Shown here piece after piece: positions 22,979 to 35,017 of a DNA stretch of 64,000 bases. A program made the position numbers and the translations under genes. Source of the DNA: Melampsora larici-populina 98AG31 (taxonomy: Eukaryota; Basidiomycota; Pucciniomycetes; Pucciniales; Melampsoraceae); NCBI RefSeq assembly GCF_000204055.1, contig NW_006768806.1:387631-451630 (forward strand). Direction: 5' to 3'. Positions within the stretch are counted from its first letter, which is position 1; each line of letters starts with the position of its first letter. A model generated the notes under the pieces. The model did no database searches. It had not been told where the DNA came from and worked only from the letters and a program-made list of their open reading frames with translations.

Positions 22979-25649
22979 TCTGAAGATATAACAGATCTAA
23001 AGAAGGTGTCTGAGACTGCTCTTTCTGAGAATCTTTAACAAACTGGACTTTGTTGTTAAAGTCTCCTGATAACAGAGAAATATAACCAGGTCTTTGATAA
23101 TAAGAGAAAAGTATCTTGATAAAAAGCACCAGAGAAATAAGCTCAACACATTTAAAGTGTTATTCCAGTCGAGTCAAAATGTTGAAAAATAAGCTCAATA
23201 TCTTTTTGATATTATTCCAGAATGACAGTGTCATATAAAGCACATAAAACAAATTTCTCTTCTGATGAAGGGCTGATTTGAGTGACCTAGTACTGCTCTA
23301 ATAAGTTTATAATGATAAAAATGATTAATGCTATGTAAGAGATGAAGAAGAAAGGAAACATAATTTCGCACAAAAGACACAAGTTTATGAACACATCAAT
23401 ACAAATTGTTAAAGTGGTAAACAGCTCTTAAAAAATCCTCTTTACCATCTAAAAAACCAAAAGATGACTAAAATGCTGGTAAACAGCTTTGATCCAATGA
23501 TTCAACCACTCTCTACATTCCTAAATTTCGCCATCAGTACCTCATCAACCCATTATGATCATTATTATGATGTAATGTGATCTTCTATTCATCATCTGAT
23601 AAGATTTATTACTAATTTGACCAGTAAAACATGACTAATCTCTATTCTTATGATCAAATGCTGTGTATATGCTGTGTATATGCTGTGTTCTGAATGTTCT
23701 CGAATGAATATTGATTTGATCTTATGATGATTCAGCATTTCAATGATGTAATTGCTTGTTATTAATGATTTGTGATCTTGTTGATGTGTAATCAAATCCT
23801 TTGATTCCTTATAACTTTTGTCATACACCTCTGTTACTAATGATTTAAAGATTGTACATTATGAATTTGATGATTCTGCGTCGAATGAGCTATTACTTAT
23901 CATGTTCTGACGTCATTTGACACATGTAATCAGCTGAAAACCTTCATTTTCGACTATTTTCACCTATTTTCTTCACTTTTCACACCTTTTACTAAGCCTT
24001 TCTTGCCTTCTGTAACATTACACAGTAATCTCCAACCGTGAAAATCCCTAAAAACACCCTTGACAACTTTATTCATTACTAATACTACTGTTACATATGT
24101 AAAACTACCTGTAAACCCTTGTTTACCAATTTCGACTTTTTCCCATTTCCTTAATAACTTCTATTTTCTCTTATCAACCACCAAGATTAAAGTTGTTGCT
24201 GACTAAAACAATGCTCCTCTTTCGTATTCCAACCCTACTAAACCCATAAACCTAATATTACTACCCTAAAAACCATTTCCAACCTGTATACCTCTATTTT
24301 CGAGTTTTTCTTATGTTTTTTTCTTTCTTTCTTTTTGTAATCTGTTTGTTAATAGTTTATACTTATCTTGATAAGTTTGTTTGAATGATAAAATGATGTA
24401 AATATTAAACTATATGTAATATAATTGATGTAATTCAAAATTCGATTTTTTTTGATTTTTTGATTGGTCTCATATTTTGATTACCACAACGTCTCCACAA
24501 CAATCGCCTCATGGAAAAGTTGGAATGTCGTAAGAATGTTACATTCCTTGGTAATTTTGACACATCCCCCAGCGCTTGCTGAAGAGAAGACAGCACCTGC
24601 ACAACTTAGCTCATATTGGTTTCCACCTGTATCCTCTTATTTCCATCATCATACCGTATTTATCCAACCGTTCGTTTTTGAATGTCATATGTAGTGATAT
24701 ATATTTGTAATATCTCTTGTTATTTCCCTTACCCTCATTACGTAATTCTCGCAATGCATTGGACCTTCATAAATTAAAATTTTCCATTTAATTTATCAAT
24801 CAATCATTCATATCGTATCAAACAATTGGGTCATTTTCCTGGCACACTGCCATCTAACAAACATCAAATGAAGAATATGATGAAGGTCAGGTGGCGAGGG
24901 TGATCATCTATTCTGGTAATAATATTGAGAATAGCAAATAGCGGATATTCATTTTGAATGAGAAGCAAGAGAGGCTTTTCAAAGGACAAAGCATACTTTT
25001 CAATAAGCAAGAGGTGGCACTCATGAATCAATAGTCGATTTCACTATCATTGCTTTTGATAAGGTCAAACTGGTTCCTGAATAATGACACACCGGTGTAA
25101 TGACAACGGTCAAAACACCATAGGTCGTTTTTTTCATAAAGCAAGTCTCTAAGCTGAGTGTATCAGAGGCAATTGTTAAAATAATATTCACCTATCCATT
25201 CAATGTATCAGAGGCGATAGGTAAAATTATGATGATCACCAATACCATCACGGATAACTAATGACAAACAAATCAAGTGATTGGTACCTTGTGAGCTGCC
25301 GAACACCGTACCCAACAAACATAAAGACAGATTCCTATTGATCAACGCAGTAATATGCTCAAATTGTAAACTTGTCTTTGAACTATAATTATTTTTAAAA
25401 ATATATCATTGTAATTACATTTATCACTTAGATGAGATAATCAATGTGATCGAGCATGAAACAATGATCATAATTTGAGTCTTACTAGGCCAAGCTGTTA
25501 GCACACGTTGTTGCAAGGATGGCCTCCTCTAAAATCAAAGAAAGGCTGGTCCAATCCATCACTATTTTCCAAGTAATATGACCTAGGCACACATAACCAA
25601 TATCAAGTAAATTTCTGTTGAATTGAGTAAGCAACAAAAATTGTGCTGC
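22979..25649. other. AT-rich region, no gene seen
   Basis: Low-GC sequence with short simple repeats (for example ttctttctttcttt around 24311-24325, and two copies of a gtatcagaggc motif near 25160 and 25206). Short frames such as 24464-24694 have no motif and no exon partner. No RNA gene was recognised. Confidence 0.6.
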
Positions 25650-26474
25650 TTACGCTTTATTAAAGGTCACAACATTTGATATCACCCCCCATTTGTCACA
25701 GTCAATTTGCGAAATGAGAGTATCACCACCACTCTCCTGGTAAGCATAATGAATGAAAGCAAATAGTAATGCCTTCCACCGATCAGCAGCTCGCAAGGTG
25801 TCGCGGTAACACGAATGTGTAACATATCGAGCACTGGTGGGGTCTCTAGCCGTTTTGACTAACATCCATCGAGGCAGACCTTCATCCAGTGTGCCGATTG
25901 TCTGCATTAGGGAGACTCGTGGAACCTACAAAGTAATTATGAACATTAATATTAACATGGGAAGGTCATTAATGAGAAGGATCTCTTACATGTAAGACTG
26001 TCGCGAGCAAATACCAATCGTAAACTTCAGGGGGCCCTGATTTAGACATAATTCAAAGCCGTGACTGGAACCTCCGCAACATTTGCGAAACATACATGTG
26101 CGCATTCGCGATCTCTACAGCTTGTTGTTTACCGGATGTAGCTGTCCATGACCAGTTATCATGAAACCGGGCAATGCCGTCATATGGCAGCAAGCCCACC
26201 CGATCACCTCACAATTCGCGTACTTGCCATTCATGATAGTCCCTAGTTGCTGCTAAGTTTACCGTCCTACCTAACTGGAAAACAACTACAAACTCCAACA
26301 CGCCGTTGCTTCTTTCTGGCTCGTATCGAGGTTTGATATCGTCGCCGTAGTAGTCCTCTACGTGGTAAAGAAAAGCGGCACGTCTGGATGGATAGTCCGG
26401 TCTGAAATTAGAGGTACGGATCGGAATAGTAACGCCAAAGACGGCTCCAGGCCCTAGATCATCTAGAACACCAG

Positions 26475-26640
26475 TACGGAATGCGAGAGGTGTCAAGGTG
26501 ACAATGCAAAAATCAAAAAACGAAAATCAAAATTCCCGGGTGCGAAATTCAAAAATCAAAGACAAAACTCCAGAAAATACTCAAATACAGGGATAAAACC
26601 CCTGTACTGGAGTAAAAGTCATGGCAGAAACCCCTTTCAG
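26475..26640 (+). repeat. Left terminal inverted repeat of the 8.5-kb element
   Basis: Aligns with the reverse complement of 34853-35017 with scattered substitutions; the innermost part (GGGATAAAACCCCTGTACTG, about 26591-26610) is identical. A weaker match continues inward through the AAAAAGTACCAG block at about 26718. Confidence 0.85.
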
Positions 26641-27059
26641 ACAAGGTTCCGGCCCAAATTTCAGTAGATTTACAACTTGAAACTCAACATTTGTCACCCC
26701 ATTGTCGCATTGACACAAAAAGTACCAGGAAAGCCACAAAAGAGGAAATCAAAATTCAAAAATCAAAAAAACAAAAGTCGAAAATCAAAAAAACAAAAGT
26801 CGAAAATCAAAAAACAAATGTCGATAATCAAAAAACAACAATTAACATACCACAAACAAAGACCCCAAAGATGAAAACTTCACATTAGATGATGAAAATT
26901 GTACAAACCACCTCTCTACCTCTCTACCTCTCTACCAATCACACAACCCATACACCACACACCATCAGCGATCATCTTATATTGGCCAGTCATTCATCCA
27001 CATTCATCCATCTTTTGTCATAGTCTCCACCCATCCACCTTGCTCAACAAAACCTACAC

Positions 27060-27530
27060 TACACTGAACTTCTTTGATTGTCGTCACTCTTCTTCATCCT
27101 TCTTTGATTGTCTTCACCCTTCTTCAATCTTCTTGGATCGGCTTGAATCCTCTGTAATCTTCTTTTATCAACTTCAATCTTCTTTATCTTCTTCAATTGG
27201 CTTCCATCTTCTTCACCCTTCTTTGATTGGCTTCACCCTACTTCAATCTTCTTGGATCGGCTTCAATCTTCTGTAATCTTCTTTTATAAGCTTCAATCTT
27301 CTTTAGTTTTCTTCAATCTTCTTCAATTGGCTTCCATCTTCTTTAGTATTCGTCAATCGGCTTCAATCTTCTGTAATCTTCTTTGATACCTTCAATCTTC
27401 TTTAGTATTCTTCAATCGGCTTCAATCATCTTCAGTCATCTTCAATCATCGTTGATATCCCTCGATCTCCTTCGATCTGCTTTAGTATTCTTCAATTGGC
27501 TTCAATCTTCTTTTCAACATTTGTGTGAGT
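27060..27530 (+). repeat. cttcaatcttctttg minisatellite
   Basis: Degenerate repeats of roughly 15-30 bp built from cttcaatcttctt, ttgattggcttcacc and ggatcggcttcaatc. The complementary gaagattgaagaagatc family occupies 34230-34550 near the other end, so the element's inverted-repeat character extends inward as repeats of opposite orientation. Confidence 0.8.
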
Positions 27531-27744
27531 CAAATGAATCAATACACTTTCTTCAAGCTTGCTCAATCCCGTGTTTTATTTTCCCTATGGTTCAAAACTT
27601 TCCAGTCTATGCAGGATGCAGTGCTACCACTAAATGTGCTTATTTTTTTTTAAGAAGTACTTGATGTTACACAATACCGCCAGTATACCAGCAATCACAA
27701 CTTTGAACTCCGGGGTTCTGAGGGTTCTACAAAATAAAAGACAA

Positions 27745-28066
27745 TACCATCTCACCTTCAGAATCTTTTTCCACGATGGGGGAAAAAGAATTCGATGAAG
27801 GGAGAGAGAGGTTTAAAAGAGAAAACACAGAAAGGCACAGTCACACATTCAAAACAGGTCAAACATTTACAATAACAAACTAGTCCCTTTCCTATCCCAA
27901 TGCGGTAAGAACATTCCAATACTCTTCCTAAATCCTATCACGATATCAGCCTCAGTCTAATTGATTTGTATCCACCTATGCCCAATTTGTCCAGAAGTTG
28001 AGAAGAAGTGTTACATAACTCCTTAATGGTTTTGACACACTTAACTCGAGAATTTATTCTCCAACA
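27745..28066 (+). repeat. LTR-like repeat, copy 1
   Basis: Direct-repeat partner of 31914-32257: shared blocks begin at atctcacctt.agaatct, include cca/ccgatg.gggaaaaag and gtccagaag, and end at ttattctccaaca. This copy is the more divergent one. Confidence 0.6.
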
Positions 28067-28344
28067 GAAACACATATAAGCTTATTTCCAGCCAGATTTT
28101 CAAGTAGAACAGTTTCATAGGTAACTACTTGCTCTTTCCTGTCCCCAAATTGAGGAACTTGGAAAACATCACAGTCCTCTGGCAAGCCAAACCGGTCTTT
28201 GATTCCTGCTTTAATTCTTTGACTGACACATTCTCTTTGAACATCCCGGACTGGATCCTGTTTGTCATTGTGTTGTTGAGCCTTCTTCCTCTTTTGGTAC
28301 TCCGCAAGCTTTTTCTTTCTGAGGTCTGATACTGGTTTTGGCAT
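28054..28344 (-). CDS. Unassigned 96-aa frame inside the 8.5-kb element
   Basis: The frame starts MPKPVSDLRKKKLAEYQKRK, is basic and helical, then has GIKDRFGLPEDCDVF and ends KLICVSVGE within the LTR-like repeat. Composition looks protein-like, but I recognise no family and see no supporting exons. It could be a captured host-gene exon or chance. Confidence 0.25.
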   Translation of the reverse strand: MPKPVSDLRKKKLAEYQKRKKAQQHNDKQDPVRDVQRECVSQRIKAGIKDRFGLPEDCDVFQVPQFGDRKEQVVTYETVLLENLAGNKLICVSVGE

Positions 28345-28513
28345 CTACGTAAAAAAAACATTGTTTTGATTAGTGGAATGCTCATCAAAAAATCAAGATT
28401 TCTTAATTTGTGTGGGGATGCAATGAAATAATGAATAAAGTGAATAAACAATGAGTGATTGAATATTTGATGGATTGAATGAGTGAGTATGAATGACATG
28501 AATATATAAATTT

Positions 28514-28987
28514 ATGAATAATTGTTTGAAGAAATGATTGATAAAGTAATTTCTTGAGGATTGAAATCAGGAAGCACCAAGATACATTTAGCAAAGGGTT
28601 AGGCTGGTAGTTGGGGGTCCCCTCGGTCACTTGCCCTGCCCTTCACAAGACATAAACATCTCTGCATGTATCTCAAGTACTTCCGTCTTCCATGAGTCAA
28701 TGTGAATAGCCTTGAGCTGTAAATCTTTTGATATAAGTGAATTTGCATTAATGAATAATTGTTTGAAGGGATGATTGATAAAGTAATTTCTTGAGGATTG
28801 AAATCAGGAAGCACCAAGATACATTTAACAAAGGGTTAGGCTGGTAGTTGGGGGTCCCCTCGGTCACTTGCCCTGCCCTTCACAAGACATAAACATCTCT
28901 GCATGTATCTCAAGTACCCCCGTCTTCCATGAGTCAATGTGAATAACCTTGAGCTGTAAATCTTTTGAATTATATGAGTCTTCTTTT
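28514..28987. repeat. Tandem duplication, period 237 bp
   Basis: Two nearly identical consecutive copies (28514-28750 and 28751-28987) sharing atgaataattgtttgaag, the ggttaggctggtagttgggg block and cttccatgagtcaatgtg. A few point differences separate them. Confidence 0.9.
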
Positions 28988-29576
28988 GCGGTTAATGAAA
29001 ATGCTTGATAAATTTTGATTAGTTTGAGGTTTCATGTATCAATCTTGAATCAATTAGTATCAGCTTCTTGTGGATTCTTCATGGTTCTTATATGTTCCGT
29101 CTTCATCTCCCTGAAGTGTATGGAAGTAATGGGAAGACAAAGGAATATCAAAGATTACCTTGGTTGATTCAAAGAATTGAAGGAAGAGGACAGAATGGCT
29201 TTCAATAATAATATCAGAAGACTCAGAGAACACAGGACTGGTTAAATGCTTGCACTCAAATGGTGGCTGAGTTGTGGTCAGCCATTACACTGTGTATGCA
29301 CATGTAGCCTTACACATTACAGTTGATATGTTTAAATATCTAACATTTAAACATATGGTGCATACAAATGTTGATGGGCCAAAAGAGTCATCACTCAAGA
29401 CCCAATGATGGTTGACATTGCATACATAAAATGTTTTTGTGACCACAGCAAAAAAAAACATAGATTATACAGAACATTCACTCAAGTTCCATCCAATTTT
29501 CATCCTCCCCTACAACTGTCAGCTTGGTGGTGCTAGTCTTCGCCATGGAGATATAGGCTTTAGGAAGAATAGCACC

Positions 29577-30800
29577 AGTCAGACCGTGCGACACAATCAC
29601 TGAGTGATTGTGCGATGACAAGGCCACCTAAGGACTAGGTGGTCAAACATTAAAAGTAAGGCCATCTAGCGGTTAGGTGGCCTGGCCATCGCACCATCAC
29701 TCAGTAATTGTGCGATGGAGCCCGGGGCCAAAAAGATGTTGGACTCGGCCCCAGACTGACTGTAGCTTCATCACACAATGACTGAGTGATCGTGCGATGG
29801 CCTGGCCGCCTAGCTGCTAGGTGGCCTTCCTTTTGAAGTTTGACCACCTAGCGCTTAGGCGGTCAAACTTGACAGCCCAATTTTCCACTCAATCACTCAG
29901 TGATCAAGTGGTTTCCGAGTACCTTGGACCGTTAAGGTCCCAGTTACTGTACCTTTTAAAGTTTGAGTCACTAAATTTAAAAGGTATAGTACCTGGGACC
30001 TTAGGTGGTCTAGTCAACGACTGGACTACCTAACTCCTAGGTGGTCTGACTCTAAAAGGTAGACCACCTAGGATTTAGGTGGTCTGCCCAGCCACAGCAA
30101 CGATCACCGAGTGATCGTGCGATGGAGTGACCACCTAAAGCCTAGGGGGTCTACCTTTCAAAGTTAGACCACCTAGGATTTAGATGGTCCAGTCATTGAC
30201 TAGACCACCTAACTGCTAGGTGGTCTACCCAGCCAACGCACGATCACCGAGTGATCGTGCGATGGAGTGACCACCTAAATCCTAGATGGTCTACCTTTCA
30301 AAGTTAGAATTAGGTGGTCTAGTCAGCCACTGCACAATCACCGAGTGATCGTGTGATGGAGTGACCTTTCAAAGTTAGACCACTTAGGATTTAGATGGTC
30401 CAGTCATTGACTAGACCAGTTAACTGCTAGGTGGTCTACCCAGCCAATGCTCGATCATCGAGTGATCGTGCGATGGAGTGACCACCTAAATCTTAGGTGG
30501 TCTACCTTTCAAAGTCAGACCACCTAGGAGTCAGGTGGTCCAGTCATTGACTAGACCACCTAACTGCTAGGTGGTCTACCTTTGAAAGGTAGACCACCTG
30601 GGATTTAGGTGGTCTACCCAGCCACCGCACGATCACCGAGTGATCATGCGATGGAGTGACCACCTAGGACTTAGGTGGTCTACCCAGCCACCGCACGATC
30701 ACCAAGTGATTGTGCGATGGAGTGACCACCTAACTGCTAGGTGGTCTACCCAGCCACCGCACGATCACCGAGTGATCGTGCGGTGGAGTGATCACCTGAC
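29577..30800. repeat. Array of interspersed palindromes with a GATCAC..GTGATC core
   Basis: Repeated modules in variable order: a hairpin with arms CGCACGATCAC / GTGATCGTGCG and loop CGA; hairpins built from GACCACCTA / TAGGTGGTC; and linkers such as ctttcaaagttag and cagtcattgactag. Each module is self-complementary and copies carry point differences. The modules are not at a fixed period. Confidence 0.85.
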
Positions 30801-30811
30801 AGGCCCAGAGC

Positions 30812-31461
30812 CTCTAAACCACTCGATCACTCGGTGATCGAGTGGTTTAGAGCCTCTGTAGGCCTGTCAGGCCTGTGACAGGCCTACAGGCCCTTTTCCT
30901 CTCGATCACCGAGTGATCGAGTGGAAACCAGGCCTGTCAGGCTCTAAACCACTCGATCACTCGGTGATCGAGTGGTTTAGGGGCTCTGTAGGCCTGTCAG
31001 AACTGTGACAGGCCTACAGGGCCTTTTCCACTCGATCACCAAGTGATCGAGTGGAAAACTGGCCTGTTGGGCTCTAAACCACTCGATCACTCGGTGATCG
31101 AGTGGTTTGAAGGCACTGTAGGCCTGTCACAGTGCTGACAGGCCTGCAGTGCCTTTTCCACTCGATCACCGAGTGATCGAGTGGAAAACTGGCCTGTCGG
31201 GCTCTAAACCACTCGATCACTCGGTGATCGAGTGGTTTAGAGGCTCTGTAGGCCTGTCAAAACTGTGACAGGCCTACAGGGCCTTTTCCCCTCGATCACC
31301 GAGTGATCAAGTGGAAAACAGGCCTGTTGGGCTCTAAACCACTCGATCACTCGGTGATCGAGTGGTTTGAAGGCACTGTAGGCCTGTCACAGTGCTGACA
31401 GGCCTGCAGTGCCTTTTCCACTCGATCACCGAGTGATCGAGTGGAAAACTGGGCTGTCGGG
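30812..31461. repeat. Five tandem 130-bp units, each of three hairpins
   Basis: The block ctctaaacc recurs at 30812, 30942, 31072, 31202, 31332 and 31462, exactly 130 bp apart. Each unit holds hairpin 1 (arms AAACCACTCGATCAC / GTGATCGAGTGGTTT, loop TCG), hairpin 2 (arms built on CTGTAGGCCTGTCA / TGACAGGCCT.CAG) and hairpin 3 (arms up to 16 bp, TTTTCCACTCGATCAC / GTGATCGAGTGGAAAA, loop CGA). Units 3 and 5 share one hairpin-2 variant and units 2 and 4 another, suggesting amplification as a 260-bp dimer. Confidence 0.95.
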
Positions 31462-31913
31462 CTCTAAACCATTTTGGGTTTGAGGAGTTTGGTGAATTTG
31501 GGATCAAAGATGTGAAAGTAGATCAGGTATGTGAAGAATTTGTATGTATATATATAATATGAAAGAAAAGAGAGAAAGTTGACTTGGTTGATTTGATTTG
31601 GTTATCAGATTTTCTCACATGAAAATTTTGTGAGAAAACAAGGACTGTCGGAGACACTAAGCTCTACGAAAAATTAACAAAACCTTTATGAAGGTTCAAA
31701 GACAAAGGGTGAGCCAAGTGCTGATGAGACACGGCTAGGACGGACAGCGAGTTCTAAACTCGGACAAACCTGAACACAGGAAGGGCAGATGATGAAAGAG
31801 AGATAAATCTGCGATAGAGTGAAAAAAGAGTATAAAATGAAATAAAATAAAAGTAAACATATAAGAAATGAATATTAGTAAAGATCACTATGGCTAATTT
31901 TTGAGGATTAGTT

Positions 31914-32257
31914 TGTTAGAATCTCACCTTTAGAATCTTATTCCCCGATGAGGGAAAAAGATTCTGAAGGGAAAGAGACAGAGGTTTATGAGAGAAAACA
32001 AACATAAAATAGAAAAGCACAGACAGAAATGTCAAACACTTCAATCAACAAGCTAACCCTTAATCACATCCAAATGTAGAACTTCTTCTGATGATATCTA
32101 ATTATAAACTCAATCACTACATTTCTCTTTACCAGAATTGAATTATCATCCTTACCCAATCCGTCCAGAAGGATTTGTTATACACTCTTCATCAATGGTT
32201 TTGAAAACACTACATTGAGAATACATTATCAGTGTCAGAAGAATGTATTCTCCAACA
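31914..32257 (+). repeat. LTR-like repeat, copy 2 (TGTTAGA...TCCAACA)
   Basis: 344 bp bounded by the inverted termini TGTTAGA and TCCAACA, characteristic of Copia-type LTRs, and matched by the diverged copy at 27745-28066. No primer-binding site or pol frame is evident between or beside the copies, so it may be a relic. Confidence 0.6.
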
Positions 32258-33960
32258 TATTTTAGTACCAGGTATGAAGAAGGAACTGAAGGATCATAAA
32301 AGAAAAAGAAAAAAATTAAAAGGTTAGTAGAGAAGGAAATGAAGGAGAAGAAGATTTTGAAGGGAAAGGAGGATCCGATGATGGAATTGAAGACAAAGAT
32401 GAAGATGACATGGATGAAGATGAAGTTTAGACAATCGTTCATGATTGAAAGACCAGCCAATCAACCGCAAGCAGCACTAGATCAATCATCAACCTTTGAG
32501 CTGATAAACTAGGATTTACATCACTCTGTAAGACACAAAACGGAGGAGAATTATCATTCAAAGCACTTGAAGAAAATTATCAGAAGATTAAAGTAAATGT
32601 AAACCAATGTTAAGCCTATCAAAATCAGAATCAGAATGTGCTTTAAATTGAAATCAAATTGCAGAAATGTATGAACTTGATGATGAGGATCAGGAAAGGT
32701 TCCTTAGACAACTTAAACATGATTCACTTCGAAATTTCAATACATCATATACTAGCATAACCAAATTGACACTCATGATTCCTTTGCCTCTTTCACCTTT
32801 GTTATCATATTTTGATCCTAAGCATCATGAGCAGATTTCATCTTTTGATGGAATTGAAACTGATGATTGATAAGTGATTGATGAAGAAGATCATGATATT
32901 GCAATAGAATAATTAGACAGAGTTTTGAATCAAACTCATCCAAATGGAGTTTGGAATCAGACTCATCCAACTGAAGTTGAACCAAGCCTATTAACCAAAA
33001 AACAGAGCAGAGATTGAAATCAAATGAAAAAAATTGAATCCAACAACAACAACAGTATCATCATCACCATCCAAGTTCTTAAATTTGGCATCTATTTCGA
33101 AAAGGTTTTTGATTTCAAAAGTAAACCCAAAGATGAATCTATGGGAAAGTTTGATTGAATTGGAGAAGTTTTCGTATCAAAATTAAGTTAAAACCATTGA
33201 GGGATCACAAGTTTGGGAATGATCGGGTTACAAGTAGAAGGATTGAAAATGAATGCATTCAGTTGAGTTTTTTCCCTCTTTTTCCTGTCTTTAGAATTCA
33301 AGCAACTGATTTGGTTTTTTAGTTTACCTTCTTTTTATAATATCAAAAAATACGATGATAGGTTGTTCAACTCAGGATACATGATTTGTGCATCACTTGG
33401 TTTGATCTCAAATAAACACTGCTTTGATTGGTGTGATATCATCAACATCACCATATCAACCTAATCACAATTGTCAAAGGTAGGACACCTTCAACAACTT
33501 CTCACTGCCAGGATTAAACACTGTCCTAATTGGGATAATGTGTTGCTTTCTTGGGATAATTGATTTTTGCCATATAAATTTTAAGATGATCAAAGGCTTC
33601 AAACCACATAAGCTCAATAGTATGTTTCAAGTGACAAAATTAACATGATCATGCTCAATAGTGTGCTACGGCTTTTGGGAATATAAAACCCCTGATGTTG
33701 GTATGCTTGGCTTTGAAGGATCATGCATTATTGCTCACATCAGTCCGCTTGGATCGGATTGGAAACAGCTAAAAGCAACTTTGTTTTCAGAGCTTGACAT
33801 GGCGGCGCCCGCCGCCCAATTGGCTAGTATTGATTAAGATTGAGGACAGTTGAAGAATAGTGAAAAAGATTGAGGATGATCAAAGAATAGTGATGAAGAT
33901 GGAGGACAATCAAAGAATAGTGATGAAGATTGACAATGATTGACGATGGTTGATGAAGAT
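32258..33960. other. Interior of the 8.5-kb element, no clear gene
   Basis: Contains a 67-aa frame at 32667-32870 (MYELDDEDQERFLRQLKHD) that may be a captured exon, but nothing around it supports a gene. A GC-rich palindromic motif lies at 33800-33827 and recurs inverted at 48311-48339. Confidence 0.45.
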
Positions 33961-34092
33961 TGATGACAATTGACAAAGATTGAGGACAATTGACAAAGAT
34001 TGAGGACAATTGACAAAGATTGAGGACAATTGACAAAGATTGAGGACAATTGACAAAGATTGAGGACAATTGACAAAGATTGAGGACAATTG
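33961..34092. repeat. 20-bp minisatellite
   Basis: About 6.5 head-to-tail copies of tgaggacaattgacaaagat with almost no variation. Related, more degenerate units continue to about 34130 and resume at 34230-34550. Confidence 0.95.
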
Positions 34093-34852
34093 ATGAAGGT
34101 TGAAGACATTTGAAGACGGTTGAAAACATTTGAAGAGGTTTGGAGAAGATTTTAGAAGATTAAAATCCTGTCTTTAGTTGGTCCAGTTTGATGAGTGGAA
34201 ACTATGAAAAAAGAAGATTGAGGACGGTTGATGAAGAAAGAAGAAGATCGAGGACATTTGACGAAGAAAGAAGAAGATCAAGGACGGATGACAAAGATTG
34301 AAGAATATCAAGGACAATCTAAGAAGACTGAAGAAGATCGAGGACAATCGAAGAAGAAAGAAGAAGATTGAAGAAGATCAAGGATGGATGACAAAGATTG
34401 AAGAATATCAAGGACATTTTAAGAAGACTGAAGAAGATCGGGGACAATCAAATAAGAAAGAAGAAGATCGAGGACAGTTGACAAAGATTGAAGAAGATCA
34501 AGGACAATCAAAGAAGATTGATGATGATGAAAGAGGTTTTGGAGGAGAGCAAGACGGGAAGGTACTTTGAAGCTCTTGAGACAGAAGGTAGAATGTCTCC
34601 GGTCGGAGGTGTTGATACCTGTGAGACCAAGCTTGTAGCTGGCTGGCAAACATGTGGTTTTTGGCTGTGGTAGAATCTAACATTGTTGTTTGAATTTTAC
34701 AGTTTCAGAAATGTATTTTATGGTTTTTGGTTTTTGGTTTTTGATTTTTGATTTTTTGATTTTTTGATTTTTTGGTTTTTGGTGTTGCTGGTACTTTTTG
34801 TCAAAAGGTGACAATGCAATGAAAACGGTGTCGACCACTGGAAAATTGGGCA

Positions 34853-35017
34853 AAAAGGGGTTTTTGCCATGACTTTTACTCCAGTACAGGGGTTTTATCC
34901 CTGTATTTGAGTATTTTCTGTAGTTTTGTCTTTGATTTTTGAATTTCGCACCCGGGGATTGTGATTTTCGTTTTTTGAAATTTCGCATTGTCACTTTGGA
35001 ACGTCTTGCATTCCGTA
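34853..35017 (-). repeat. Right terminal inverted repeat of the 8.5-kb element
   Basis: Reverse-complement partner of 26475-26640, ends GCATTCCGTA and is followed directly by caccag, the second copy of the putative target duplication. Confidence 0.85.

Larger units (their letters stand above)
26475..35017. mobile_element. 8.5-kb inverted-repeat (foldback-like) element, apparently non-autonomous
   Basis: The ends are inverted repeats starting TACGGAATGC on both sides, with strong similarity for about 165 bp and weaker similarity for a further ~200 bp. Direct repeats caccag (26469-26474 and 35018-35023) flank it and look like a 6-bp target duplication. Inside are A/T-rich simple repeats at both ends, two families of gaagatt/cttcaatcttc minisatellites in opposite orientation near the ends, LTR-like direct repeats, a 237-bp tandem duplication and a central palindrome array. 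No transposase was found. The element lies in an intron of the alpha-kinase-like gene. Confidence 0.8.

Noticed and set aside
26677..26888. Lys/Gln-rich ORFs at the left end of the 8.5-kb element
   Set aside because: They arise from the aaatcaaaaaacaaaagtcg simple repeat.
29577..31470. CRISPR array
   Set aside because: Repeats are palindromic throughout with no unique spacers, no cas genes are present and the genome is eukaryotic.
33824..34129. Minus-strand ORFs of repeated SSIFVNCPQSLS type
   Set aside because: Artefact of the 20-bp minisatellite, readable in several frames.
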